This document shows, in pieces, positions 55,976-64,000 of a stretch of DNA of 64,000 bases; positions within the stretch are counted from its first letter, which is position 1, and each line of letters opens with the position of its first letter. A program made the translations under genes and the position numbers. This stretch comes from Flavobacterium limnophilum (GTDB lineage: Bacteria; Bacteroidota; Bacteroidia; Flavobacteriales; Flavobacteriaceae), in the NCBI RefSeq assembly GCF_027111315.2, contig NZ_CP114289.2:3596001-3660000 (forward strand). The letters are read 5' to 3'. Under the pieces are notes generated by a model. It was not told the origin of the DNA. It saw only the letters and a program-made list of their open reading frames with translations, and ran no database searches.

Positions 55976-58381
55976 ATGAAAAAAAATTATTCCTCTATTT
56001 TATCCGTTTTATTTATCCTTGCTATTCTTGGATTTGTTTTCTTCACGATGATGCCCCAATGGACATCCGATGACGATGAGCCACTTTCGGAATTTTCGAC
56101 CAAAAGAGCTTTGGAACAAGTCAAAAACATATCCCAAAAACCACATTTTATAGGTTCCGAAAACCACGATCTGGTGGCCAATTATTTGTTGAAAGAATTG
56201 CAAAATATGGGCTTGGAGACTTCCATTCAGGAAGGTTTTGCCTTTTCGGATTGGGGAACTTTGACTAAATGCAAAAACATTCTGGCTCGAATAAAAGGCA
56301 CCAACAGCAACAAAGCCCTGCTCCTGCTTTCGCATTATGACAGCGCGCCACATTCCTATTCAAAAGGCGCAAGCGATGCTGGTTCGGGCGTGGCGACAAT
56401 CCTGGAAAGCGTTCGTGCTTTTACCTACAACAAAAAACAACCCAAAAACGACATCATTATTCTGTTTTCGGATGCAGAAGAATTAGGATTGAATGGTGCC
56501 GCACTTTTTGTAACCCAACATCATTGGGCAAAAGAAGTGGGTTTGGTCTTAAATTTTGAAGCCCGAGGAAGTTCTGGCCCAAGTTATATGTTGATGGAAA
56601 CCAATGCCGGAAATGCCGGATTGGTCAAACAATTTGCTGCTGCAAAAACCCAATATCCTGTTTCAAATTCCTTGATGTACAGTATTTACAAAATGTTGCC
56701 CAACGACACTGACCTGACTGTTTTTAGAAAAAACGGCAATATTCAAGGCTACAATTTTGCTTTTATCGATGGGCATTACAACTACCACACCGCTCAAGAC
56801 GATAGCAATCATTTGGATCAAAACACCTTGGCACATCAAGGAAAATACTTGATGCCGTTGTTGGATTATTTTTCGAATGCTGATTTGAACACGACACAAG
56901 CCACCGAGGATGATGTGTATTTTTCGATTCCTTTTACCTTCATCAGTTATCCTTTTGGTTGGGTTTTGCCAATGGTAATTATTGCTTTTGTGCTCTTAAT
57001 GTTTTTTATATTCATTGGAATTGCCAAAAGAATTTTGTCCCTGAAAGAAATTGGAAAAGGATTTATTCCGTTGTTGGGTTCGCTATTAGTTTCGGGATTA
57101 ATCACCTTTTTGGGATGGAAATTATTGTTAGTGCTCTATCCGCAATACAACGATTTGCTCAACGGATTTACCTATAACGGACACGATTACATTGCGGCTT
57201 TTGTGCTGTTGACTTTGTCGATTTGTTTTGCTTTTTACCAACGTTTCTCTGTCAAAAAAGTGACGATGAACCATTATGTTGCGCCATTGTTCCTTTGGAT
57301 TCTCATCAATGGATTACTGGCTTTCTTCCTGAAAGGCGCAGGATTTTTGATTATTCCCGCTTTTGCAGGATTGCTGATGTTGGCTTCTTTTGTACTTACC
57401 CAAAAATCAAAATGGATATTGAACCTCTTTTTGAGCATTCCCGCCTTGTTGCTTATCGCACCGTTTATTCAAATGTTCCCGATAGGTTTAGGATTGAAAG
57501 TACTGTTTGGAAGTGCCATTCTCACTGCCTTGACTTTTGGTTTATTGTTGCCTGTTTTTGGTCCATTTAGACGAAAAGGAAAGATGTCCGTGATTTTGTT
57601 GGTGATTTCGATTGGATTTTTTGCCAAAGCCCATTATTATTCCGGTTATGAATTGGGCAAAGCCAAATCCAATAGTTTGGTCTATATTTTGGATGCCGAC
57701 AAAAACAAGGCCACTTGGGCGACTTACGACACTAATCTGGACGAATGGACAAAAACCTATTTGGGTCAAAACACAAAAGATGCCAAAGTATTAAGCTCCA
57801 TTTCGTTACCCAGCAAGTACAATTCTGGGTTTACTTTCACCGCCGATGCGCCAATTAAAATACTTTCAAAACCTGTTGTAGAATTCCTGAAAGATAGCGT
57901 TGTTGGCGGCAATCGCTATTTAAAAATCCGAATCACGCCCACCCGAAAAGTTAATCGTTATGATGTTCTTGCCAATGAAAACCTGGTAATCCAAAATTTC
58001 AAGGCCAATGGTTTGTCATTGTTGGGACAAAAGAGTTCCAAATACGAACGAAAAGGCAAGAAATTGTTGAGCTACTATGTGGTGGATCAACTTCCGCTGG
58101 AAATAGAATTCAGTGTGGCTGCTTCGAGTGTTTTGGATTTGGTTTTAATGGAAAGTTCCTTCGATTTGATGAGCAATCCGCTATTTAAAATGGCAAAAAG
58201 AGCCGATTGGATGATGCCAACGCCTTTTGTTTTGAATGATGCCGTGATAATTAAACAGAAAATAAAACCTTCGGCAAAAACGGTTAAACCCATTCCTTTG
58301 AATATTGGAAATGCTATTCAAAAAGATAGTTTGGTGATTGAAAAAGACAGTTTGAGAAATGCAATTCCAGCTGCAAATTAA
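55976..58381 (+). CDS. M28-family membrane metallopeptidase
   Basis: 801 residues. An N-terminal membrane anchor (~8-27) is followed by an M28 aminopeptidase domain at ~40-310. Zinc ligands are His in LLSHYDSAPH, Asp in ASDAGSG, Glu-Glu in FSDAEELG, Glu in NFEARGSS and His in DGHYNYHTAQDD. Next come about nine membrane helices (~320-560), then a ~240-residue beta-rich extracytoplasmic tail. The plan resembles eukaryotic Fxna/ER metallopeptidase 1. Catalytic residues look complete. The zinc-ribbon gene precedes it by 16 bases. Confidence 0.9.
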   Translation: MKKNYSSILSVLFILAILGFVFFTMMPQWTSDDDEPLSEFSTKRALEQVKNISQKPHFIGSENHDLVANYLLKELQNMGLETSIQEGFAFSDWGTLTKCKNILARIKGTNSNKALLLLSHYDSAPHSYSKGASDAGSGVATILESVRAFTYNKKQPKNDIIILFSDAEELGLNGAALFVTQHHWAKEVGLVLNFEARGSSGPSYMLMETNAGNAGLVKQFAAAKTQYPVSNSLMYSIYKMLPNDTDLTVFRKNGNIQGYNFAFIDGHYNYHTAQDDSNHLDQNTLAHQGKYLMPLLDYFSNADLNTTQATEDDVYFSIPFTFISYPFGWVLPMVIIAFVLLMFFIFIGIAKRILSLKEIGKGFIPLLGSLLVSGLITFLGWKLLLVLYPQYNDLLNGFTYNGHDYIAAFVLLTLSICFAFYQRFSVKKVTMNHYVAPLFLWILINGLLAFFLKGAGFLIIPAFAGLLMLASFVLTQKSKWILNLFLSIPALLLIAPFIQMFPIGLGLKVLFGSAILTALTFGLLLPVFGPFRRKGKMSVILLVISIGFFAKAHYYSGYELGKAKSNSLVYILDADKNKATWATYDTNLDEWTKTYLGQNTKDAKVLSSISLPSKYNSGFTFTADAPIKILSKPVVEFLKDSVVGGNRYLKIRITPTRKVNRYDVLANENLVIQNFKANGLSLLGQKSSKYERKGKKLLSYYVVDQLPLEIEFSVAASSVLDLVLMESSFDLMSNPLFKMAKRADWMMPTPFVLNDAVIIKQKIKPSAKTVKPIPLNIGNAIQKDSLVIEKDSLRNAIPAAN

Positions 58382-58521
58382 TAGTTATATTAACTAAATA
58401 ATAGCCGTGTTATAAAAGAAAGCCAACCAAAATTGGGATGGTTAAAATCCCTTTATGGTTAGTAAATAAGAGTTAGAGTTAAGCTTCAGAAAAAAACTAA
58501 AAATAGAACCAAAGTATTTTA

Positions 58522-59103
58522 ATGGTGAAAAATAAAATTAATATCTGGGAAGAGTTTGCAAACGTAACAGGTGGCAAATTTATTGAAAGACAGGAATCTT
58601 GGCTTTCAGACAAAGCTGAAATTGATTATAAAGGGTGGGAAATAATTTTCGACAACTACACAATATGGTCAAACCAGTATAGAAAAGAAATGACCCGCAT
58701 AATTAGTCCGATTATTTCTAAAGATAATTTTAGATTTGAGATTTATCGAAATGGTTTCATTAGATCTATTGAAAAAATATTTGGAGCTCAGGATATTGAA
58801 ATTGGTCGTCCAGAATTTGACAACGCTTTTATTATCAAAGCAAATAATGAATTTAAAATTAAAAGTTTACTTCAAAATCAAAAAATTAGAACTTTGATAG
58901 AAACTCAGAAAGAAGTTAATCTAGAAATATCTAATCAAAAAGGTGTTTGGGAAAATAAACTTCCTGAAAAAGAATTTGAATTACAATTTTATGTTGATGG
59001 AGAAATTAAAGATATCGAACATTTAAAATCATTAATAAACCTTTTCCAAGAGTTGCTAGATAATCTTTATCAAATGAAGTCTATAGAAAGTTTAAAAGCA
59101 TAA
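58522..59103 (+). CDS. Uncharacterised AT-rich protein
   Basis: 193 residues, cytoplasmic, mixed alpha/beta (NIWEEFANVTGGKFIERQES, GWEIIFDNYTIWSNQYRKEM). No motif I recognise. Codon use is markedly more AT-rich than in the peptidase upstream, and it sits beside the mobile mystery pair, so it may belong to the same acquired stretch. Proteins with a similar WEIIFDNYT segment are scattered among Flavobacteriaceae, in my memory without function. Confidence 0.7.
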   Translation: MVKNKINIWEEFANVTGGKFIERQESWLSDKAEIDYKGWEIIFDNYTIWSNQYRKEMTRIISPIISKDNFRFEIYRNGFIRSIEKIFGAQDIEIGRPEFDNAFIIKANNEFKIKSLLQNQKIRTLIETQKEVNLEISNQKGVWENKLPEKEFELQFYVDGEIKDIEHLKSLINLFQELLDNLYQMKSIESLKA

Positions 59104-59137
59104 AACCAACAACTGTTACAAACAAACATCTCAAATT

Positions 59138-59151
59138 ACCCAATCCAAAAA
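59138..59151. repeat. Left copy of the direct repeat flanking the mobile mystery pair
   Basis: ACCCAATCCAAAAA, identical to 60453-60466, with weaker similarity extending on both sides (CTC..A before, TAAAA after). The two copies bracket about 1.3 kb. It could be a target-site or attachment repeat. Confidence 0.5.
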
Positions 59152-59240
59152 ACGTAAAACCTGCAACAATTCCCCATAACTCCAAGAGTCCTTTCCTGTA
59201 GCGAGGGAAATTTTAAAAATCACTAAATTCTGTAATCCAA

Positions 59241-59314
59241 AAAAGTAAACTCAAAAATTTACTTTTTATATTTTTTGTAAACATATATGTTTACTTTTTT
59301 ATATATTTGTAAAC
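59241..59314 (+). promoter_or_regulatory. Predicted auto-operator of mobile mystery protein A
   Basis: Dyad 1: AAAAGTAAA (59241-59249) and TTTACTTTT (59258-59266). Dyad 2: perfect palindrome GTAAACATATATGTTTAC (59277-59294). A third GTAAAC half-site lies at 59309-59314, overlapping the -7 box. Repeated GTAAAC sites over a promoter fit an HTH antitoxin-like regulator repressing its own operon. Confidence 0.7.
59302..59309 (+). promoter_or_regulatory. -7 box of the mobile mystery operon
   Basis: TATATTTG matches TAnnTTTG, 22 bases before ATG 59332, sandwiched between GTAAAC half-sites. Confidence 0.6.
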
Positions 59315-59331
59315 TTAAATCCGTACAAATA

Positions 59332-59793
59332 ATGAGAAACAAGAAAAAACTCTTAATAGAACAATTGGATCAGAAACTAAATCCTTTTCAAAAAACAGAA
59401 TTGGTCTTGGTTCCAAATAAAGGATGGATAAACACTATTCGTACCACACTTAATATGACAATGGCTCAACTTGGAGCCAAGTTAAATATAACTAGACAAG
59501 GTGTAAAAAGAATTGAAAATAGCGAAGCAAAAGGCACATTATCTATCAATTCATTAAAAGAAGTAGCCGAAGCCTTAGAATTAAAATTCGTTTATGGCTT
59601 TGTCCCAAAAGACGGTTCTATTGACAATCTAATTAATTTGAAAGCTGAAAATCTGGCTCGAAAAATTGTATTAAGAACCAATCAAAATATGAAATTAGAA
59701 AATCAAGGAATTAGTGATGATAAAATAAATGATTCCGTAATGGACTTGGCAAATGAAATAAAAAGAGAGCTGAGGAGGTCGTTATGGGATTAG
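59332..59793 (+). CDS. Mobile mystery protein A (XRE-type HTH)
   Basis: 153 residues from ATG 59332; a longer reading from 59287 crosses the operator and -7 box and is rejected. The HTH is INTIRTTLNMTMAQLGAKLNITRQGVKRIENSEAKGTLSINSLKEV (about 42-90), and the family-specific N-terminus reads LLIEQLDQKLNPFQ. Known as mobile mystery protein A because it co-occurs with protein B in mobile regions. It probably neutralises or represses the Fic protein. The end overlaps the B gene by 10 bases (ATGGGATTAG), so they are translationally coupled. Confidence 0.88.
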   Translation: MRNKKKLLIEQLDQKLNPFQKTELVLVPNKGWINTIRTTLNMTMAQLGAKLNITRQGVKRIENSEAKGTLSINSLKEVAEALELKFVYGFVPKDGSIDNLINLKAENLARKIVLRTNQNMKLENQGISDDKINDSVMDLANEIKRELRRSLWD

Positions 59794-60380
59794 AATTACT
59801 ATATAAAGCTGGACAAACTCCTTTGAACGAGGAAGAAAAGGACGGGCTAAAAATCAAGTCAATTACTACACAAGGAGAATTGGACGAATTCGAACAATTA
59901 AATATCGAGAAAGCTGTAGAATGGACTATTCACACCAATCTAAAGCCTGATAGAATATTGACGGAAAAATTTGTAAAAGACTTACACAAAAAAATGTATG
60001 GTCATGTATGGAAATGGGCTGGAGAATTTAGAAAGTCTGACAAAAATATTGGTGTAAAATGGATACAAATCGGCATAGAGCTAAAGAATTTAATAGACGA
60101 CACTAAATATTGGATTGCCAACAACACGTTCTCGCCAGAAGAAATCTCTATCAGATTCAAACACAGAATTGTTGCCATACATTGTTTTCCCAATGGGAAC
60201 GGAAGACATTCAAGAATGATGGCAGACATTATTATTGAATCTATTTTTAACAAAGAACTATTTTCTTGGCATAATTCAAATATGATTAATGCAGACAAAA
60301 CAAGAAAGGAATATATTGCTGCTTTGAGAAAAGCAGACGATGGAAATATAAACCCATTAATCGAATTCGCAAGGAACTAA
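59784..60380 (+). CDS. Mobile mystery protein B (Fic domain)
   Basis: 198 residues. The Fic core is near 133-144: HCFPNGNGRHSR. Canonical AMP-transferring Fic proteins have HPFx(D/E)GNGR; here the acidic, metal-binding residue is Asn. KMYGHVWKWAGEFRKSDKNIG and ISIRFKHRIVAIH before it complete the fold. I see no clear (S/T)xxxE(G/N) inhibitory helix in this protein or its partner. Likely a toxin-like or target-modifying enzyme in an addiction-type cassette with protein A. The chemistry is uncertain because of the Asn. Confidence 0.88.
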   Translation: MGLELLYKAGQTPLNEEEKDGLKIKSITTQGELDEFEQLNIEKAVEWTIHTNLKPDRILTEKFVKDLHKKMYGHVWKWAGEFRKSDKNIGVKWIQIGIELKNLIDDTKYWIANNTFSPEEISIRFKHRIVAIHCFPNGNGRHSRMMADIIIESIFNKELFSWHNSNMINADKTRKEYIAALRKADDGNINPLIEFARN

Positions 60381-60452
60381 AGTATAAACCGAAAAATAAC
60401 ATTAAAACTCACAGCTTTTCTTTTGCTCAACTCTTGTTTTCAAACCTCTCAC

Positions 60453-60466
60453 ACCCAATCCAAAAA
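60453..60466. repeat. Right copy of the direct repeat flanking the mobile mystery pair
   Basis: ACCCAATCCAAAAA, identical to 59138-59151. It lies in the 172-base gap after the Fic gene. Confidence 0.5.
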
Positions 60467-60552
60467 CCATAAAAACTATAATAATTTTCAATAATAATAT
60501 GGCTATTTTCTCCAATTATTTAAACTACTTTTGACCCCTCTATTCTATTAAA

Positions 60553-61356
60553 ATGACACAAATTAGTATTCTTGGTTGCGGTTGGTTGGGTTTGCCTTTG
60601 GCGAAAGCTTTGCTGGAAAATGGATTTTCAGTAAAGGGTTCGACGACTTCTGTTGAGAAGATTTCGGTTTTGGAAAACTCAAGAATCCAACCTTATTTGA
60701 TTGCACTTTCAGAAAATGAAGCAGTTGGAAACCTCAACGATTTTCTAGAAAATTCGAAGATTTTGATAATTGATGTTCCGCCAAAACTTCGAGGTTCAGA
60801 CAAAGAAAACTTTATTTCCAAGATTGGAAACCTGATTCCGTTTATAGAAAAATCGTCAGTTGAAAACGTGATTTTCATCAGTTCGACATCGGTTTATGGA
60901 GAAGAGAATTGGGTTGTCACTGAAGAAACAGAACTGAATCCCGACACGGAAAGTGGCAAACAATTAGTTCAAGTGGAGCAGCTTTTGCAAAGCAATTCTA
61001 ATTTCAAAACCACCATTTTGCGTTTCGGCGGACTCATTGGCGAAGACCGACATCCAATAAAATTCTTGGCGGGAAGAACCAATCTTGACAACCCCAGCGC
61101 TCCCATAAACCTGATTCATCAAGTCGATTGCATTGGAATAATTCAGAAAATAATTGAATTAAATTCTTGGAACGAAACCTTCAACGCCGTTACTCCTTTC
61201 CATCCCAGCCGAAAGGACTATTACACGCAAAAAGCTGTCGAACTAAATTTGGCTTTGCCGGAATTTAATACTGAAAACACAAGTTTTGGAAGGATTATTT
61301 CGAGTTCTAAAATCGAAACTGTTTTGGAATACATCTTTGTGAAGCCAACTTTATAA
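60553..61356 (+). CDS. NAD(P)-binding protein, YeeZ-like epimerase/SDR
   Basis: 267 residues. The N-terminal Rossmann motif is ISILGCGWLGLPLAKALLENG (GxGxxG, residues ~7-15), and the active-site region FISSTSVYGEENWVVTEET carries Ser and Tyr of an extended SDR, though the usual YxxxK reads DTESGKQLVQVEQ with no Tyr. Later ILRFGGLIGEDRHP and NLIHQVDCIGII are family-typical. Similar to YeeZ-type proteins of unknown substrate. No operon partner. Confidence 0.85.
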   Translation: MTQISILGCGWLGLPLAKALLENGFSVKGSTTSVEKISVLENSRIQPYLIALSENEAVGNLNDFLENSKILIIDVPPKLRGSDKENFISKIGNLIPFIEKSSVENVIFISSTSVYGEENWVVTEETELNPDTESGKQLVQVEQLLQSNSNFKTTILRFGGLIGEDRHPIKFLAGRTNLDNPSAPINLIHQVDCIGIIQKIIELNSWNETFNAVTPFHPSRKDYYTQKAVELNLALPEFNTENTSFGRIISSSKIETVLEYIFVKPTL

Positions 61357-61391
61357 AGTTAAAATCTAAATAATGGAATGCAATTGAATAA

Positions 61392-63701
61392 TCAGTCCAA
61401 TTTTTCTTGTTTGCAAAAATAGTGTTGCAGTAAATTGGACAGTTCTTCCTTTTTAATTGGTTTAGAAATATAACCATTGCATCCGGCTTCTATCGTTTTT
61501 GCTTTATCTCCTTCAAGTGCAAAAGCGGTTTGAGCCAAAATAATTACCTCTTTATTGAATTTTCTAATTTCCCTGGTGGCTTCATATCCATTCATTTGAG
61601 GCATTTGGATATCCATCAAAATTAAATCGATGTCTGGATTGTTTCGGCAAATTTCCACCGCTTCGACACCTGTTTGAGCTGTTACTATTTCCTTGCTAAA
61701 GAGCTCAACAACCTTTAAAATCAACATCTTGGAAATTTTGTCGTCTTCGGCAACCAGTATTTTCAGATTCTTGACCTCACAAGGGATTTGATTCATTGGC
61801 AGAACATTTTGCGTACTATCGTTTTCCTCCAATTGGTATATGTAGGGAATTGTAAAATAAAATGTAGATCCTTTTTCGATTTCGCTTTCCACCCAAATTT
61901 TGCCGCCAAGCAATTCTACATAGGCTTTTGCAATGGCCAAGCCCAAACCTGCTCCTTGTCGGGCCATTTTGTCGTTGAAATCAGCCTGGATAAATCGTTC
62001 GAATATGGCTTTTTGCCTATCTTTTGAAATTCCGATTCCGGAATCCTTCACAAAAAATTCAATATAATCGCCCTTTATCTCGAATCCAAATTCTATAGTT
62101 CCCTTAACGGTATATTTGATGGCATTTTTAACCAAATTGATAAGAATGGCGTACAATTTTTCGGAATCTGAACTAATGATGGTTTCTTCCTTGACTGAAG
62201 GTTTTCTTAGGATAAGTTGAATTCCTTTGTCCAGGGTTTCTGGCATAAAAAAAGTATGAATGTATTGCATTTGTTCCTCAACGTTTGTTGCTGAAAAGCT
62301 GACATTCATTTGTCCGGCTTCGATTTTTGAAATATCGACAATGTCATTGATAATGTTTAACAGGCGGATGCCGCTTTTTTCTATAATTTCAATATATTTT
62401 TTCTGTTCCTCGTTGCTAATATTGTCTTCTTTCAACAATTCGGCAAAACCCACTATCCCATTCATTGGAGTCCTGATTTCGTGACTCATGTTGGCAAGGA
62501 AGGCTGATTTTAATTGATCGCTTTCTTCCGCTTTCACTATGGCTTTCTGCAATTGCCAATTTGTTTCTTTCAATTTTTCCTTGGAATCAATCAACTTTTT
62601 ATAGTTTTTGCGAAGTGATTTGTTCATTTGTTCATATTCCTTGTTTTTAACGGACAAATCTAGATTTAATCGCGCTGCAATGATTCTCGCGCGCTGTTTG
62701 GTAACAAGTAATGAGTAAGACAAAGCAAATAACAACAAACTTATTATTAAGCCGCCAATTAATATGATCAGCGTTTTGGTCGTAAAGATGAATGCTTTTT
62801 CTGAAGGTTGTGAAAACACCAATATCCATTTTTTTTTATTGAACAAAACAGGAAGCACTAGCGTTTTGTTTTTTGTTTGACCACTTTCTATTCTGTTTTT
62901 CTGACTATCAAACAAAAGGTTTTTTGGCGAAACAACATCGTCATAAATATTCAATCGAATGTTTTTTTCGTCATTTAAGTCCCACTTTCCTAAAATACTT
63001 TTCATCAAATCGTCCATGCGAAACGGACTGTAAACCCAGCCGATGATGGCTGCCCGGCGATCTGCTATTGTATTTAAAGGAGCATTTTTGTATACCGGAG
63101 CATACATTATCGTGCCAGCCTGCACCTTTCCTTTTTTTGTTCCCTGAAGCAAAACTACTTTTCCTGACAGTGTTGGCACATTTAGGTCGCGAGCCTCTTC
63201 CATGGCTTTGCGCCTAACGGGTTCGGAATATATGTCGAAACCAAAAGCAAGAGCGTTTCTTTGGTCAAATGGCTCAATAAAAATTATGGGAGCATAAACA
63301 TCCCTTATTCCTTGAGGATAAACGGTATATTTAGGAAATCCTTCTTTCCGAACAGCAGAAATATGATTTTTTAGTTGGTCTTTTTTAATTATGGATGAAA
63401 ACCCAAAGGCCTGAACGCCAATAAAATTCTCGTTTATTCTGGAAAATTTATTAAAAAGTTGCCATTCTTCCCGTGTAACCGATTTAGAGGCTTCAAAAAA
63501 GGAAGAACCACTAAGCAAAAACTGGGCATGCAAATTAATTTGTACAAAAATTTTGGTTTTAATCTCATTACAAACTAAGTCAAACTCTTTTTGGGACTGA
63601 ACTTCTTCTTCTTGTCTGAAATAATTGGAAACGCCAAAAGTCAGGACAAGTCCAATAATCAGGATTGCAAAAGACTTCCATATTGGATTGTAATTTCTCA
63701 C
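61392..63701 (-). CDS. CHASE-domain hybrid sensor histidine kinase
   Basis: 769 residues, apparent GTG start at 63701. A membrane helix (~11-30), a CHASE extracellular sensing domain (~60-280; FVQINLHAQFLLSGSSFFEA, YAPIIFIEPFDQRNALAFGF) and a second helix (~307-330) are followed by a coiled coil. Then come HisKA (ANMSHEIRTPMNGIVGF, His near 407), HATPase (NLVKNAIKYT, KDSGIGISKD, GAGLGLAIAKAY) and a C-terminal receiver (VAEDDKIS, phospho-Asp in LILMDIQMPQMNG near 696). CHASE domains often sense small organic signals. No adjacent output regulator, so an orphan feeding a phosphorelay. Confidence 0.94.
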   Translation of the reverse strand: MRNYNPIWKSFAILIIGLVLTFGVSNYFRQEEEVQSQKEFDLVCNEIKTKIFVQINLHAQFLLSGSSFFEASKSVTREEWQLFNKFSRINENFIGVQAFGFSSIIKKDQLKNHISAVRKEGFPKYTVYPQGIRDVYAPIIFIEPFDQRNALAFGFDIYSEPVRRKAMEEARDLNVPTLSGKVVLLQGTKKGKVQAGTIMYAPVYKNAPLNTIADRRAAIIGWVYSPFRMDDLMKSILGKWDLNDEKNIRLNIYDDVVSPKNLLFDSQKNRIESGQTKNKTLVLPVLFNKKKWILVFSQPSEKAFIFTTKTLIILIGGLIISLLLFALSYSLLVTKQRARIIAARLNLDLSVKNKEYEQMNKSLRKNYKKLIDSKEKLKETNWQLQKAIVKAEESDQLKSAFLANMSHEIRTPMNGIVGFAELLKEDNISNEEQKKYIEIIEKSGIRLLNIINDIVDISKIEAGQMNVSFSATNVEEQMQYIHTFFMPETLDKGIQLILRKPSVKEETIISSDSEKLYAILINLVKNAIKYTVKGTIEFGFEIKGDYIEFFVKDSGIGISKDRQKAIFERFIQADFNDKMARQGAGLGLAIAKAYVELLGGKIWVESEIEKGSTFYFTIPYIYQLEENDSTQNVLPMNQIPCEVKNLKILVAEDDKISKMLILKVVELFSKEIVTAQTGVEAVEICRNNPDIDLILMDIQMPQMNGYEATREIRKFNKEVIILAQTAFALEGDKAKTIEAGCNGYISKPIKKEELSNLLQHYFCKQEKLD

Positions 63702-63891
63702 AGAGATTTTTTTATAAGTCTTGGTTTGACTAATTAATGTAATTCTTGGTTTATTTTGACTTCGCTTTTTTTGTTTAAAACAAATAAAAGCCGATAAGAC
63801 AATCTGTTAAATCAGTTTTTATCACAAAAATAATGCAAAATTTCATACAACTACTATAAAAAATTAGAATATTTTTAGAGACTTTAAATTT

Positions 63892-64000
63892 ATGGCTTCA
63901 TCTATCGAACAAGAAAAAAACATCCAATACCCTGAAAAACCGCACCATTTGACTTTAATTTTATCAAAGTTTGATTTCGAAATTCCTACTTTTGAAAAAA
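63892..64000 (+). CDS. Start of a gene cut by the right edge
   Basis: An ATG at 63892 opens a frame to the edge: begins MASSIEQEKNIQYPEKPHHL, 36 residues seen without a stop. Composition looks coding. Divergent from the hybrid kinase across a 190-base AT-rich gap. Too short to assign. Confidence 0.55.
   Translation, partial: MASSIEQEKNIQYPEKPHHLTLILSKFDFEIPTFEK

Overview
The window reads as a piece of a Flavobacteriaceae chromosome, most likely Flavobacterium. Signs are low G+C, a C-terminal type IX secretion (T9SS) sorting domain, TonB receptors (one with a carboxypeptidase-like N-terminal domain), DUF4270, a bifunctional OlsF-type acyltransferase, and the Bacteroidota promoter motif TAnnTTTG (usually with no Shine-Dalgarno) ahead of several genes. 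I see no rRNA, tRNA, CRISPR array or insertion sequence.

Layout. 1-5.3 kb: two secreted surface proteins, one cut by the left edge. 5.4-10.3 kb: recX, a TonB receptor divergent from a MocR-type regulator across a three-half-site operator, and a DUF2975/XRE pair. 10.4-15.4 kb: atpC, atpD and a large TonB receptor. 15.7-24 kb: glmS, DUF4270 and a half-length starch-synthase-like gene run leftward; panC, panD, an esterase-like gene and radA run rightward. 24-33.9 kb: TerB-like and release-factor-like proteins, an AsmA-like/GT51 transglycosylase, SdpI, tas, an OmpA lipoprotein, exonuclease III, olsF and three small membrane proteins (DUF2752, DUF4234, DUF805). 34-44.2 kb: a leftward block with a hydroxyacid dehydrogenase, proC, mgtE, rsmA, an AAA/DUF4143 ATPase, DUF4286, a TPR protein and serS. 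44.4-58.4 kb: a PAS histidine kinase, DMP19-like, CDGSH, lipocalin, metG, HAD, OmpA, CAT-like, ferritin, HRDC, ssb, YfiT/DinB-like and an M28 membrane peptidase. 58.5-60.4 kb: an accessory island with an AT-rich orphan and a 'mobile mystery' A/B (HTH + Fic) pair lying between direct repeats. 60.5-64 kb: an NAD-binding protein, a CHASE hybrid histidine kinase and the start of one more gene.

The core is housekeeping: pantothenate synthesis (panCD), amino-sugar entry to cell wall (glmS), proline synthesis (proC), translation (serS, metG, rsmA), DNA maintenance (recX, radA, ssb, xth) and envelope building (OmpA proteins, GT51, olsF). The intergenic DNA is rich in short dispersed elements: stem-loops sharing the loop TTGCTCTCG, a 54-bp perfect palindrome, CACAAAG/GCCTTCGCGG elements, CATTAAGA elements and a purine-tract repeat. 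The most distinctive points are the MocR regulator lacking its PLP lysine beside a near-ideal MocR operator, the Fic cassette with its own operator and flanking repeats, the mutually exclusive hairpins before the AAA/DUF4143 gene, and the stem-loop family with an invariant loop.
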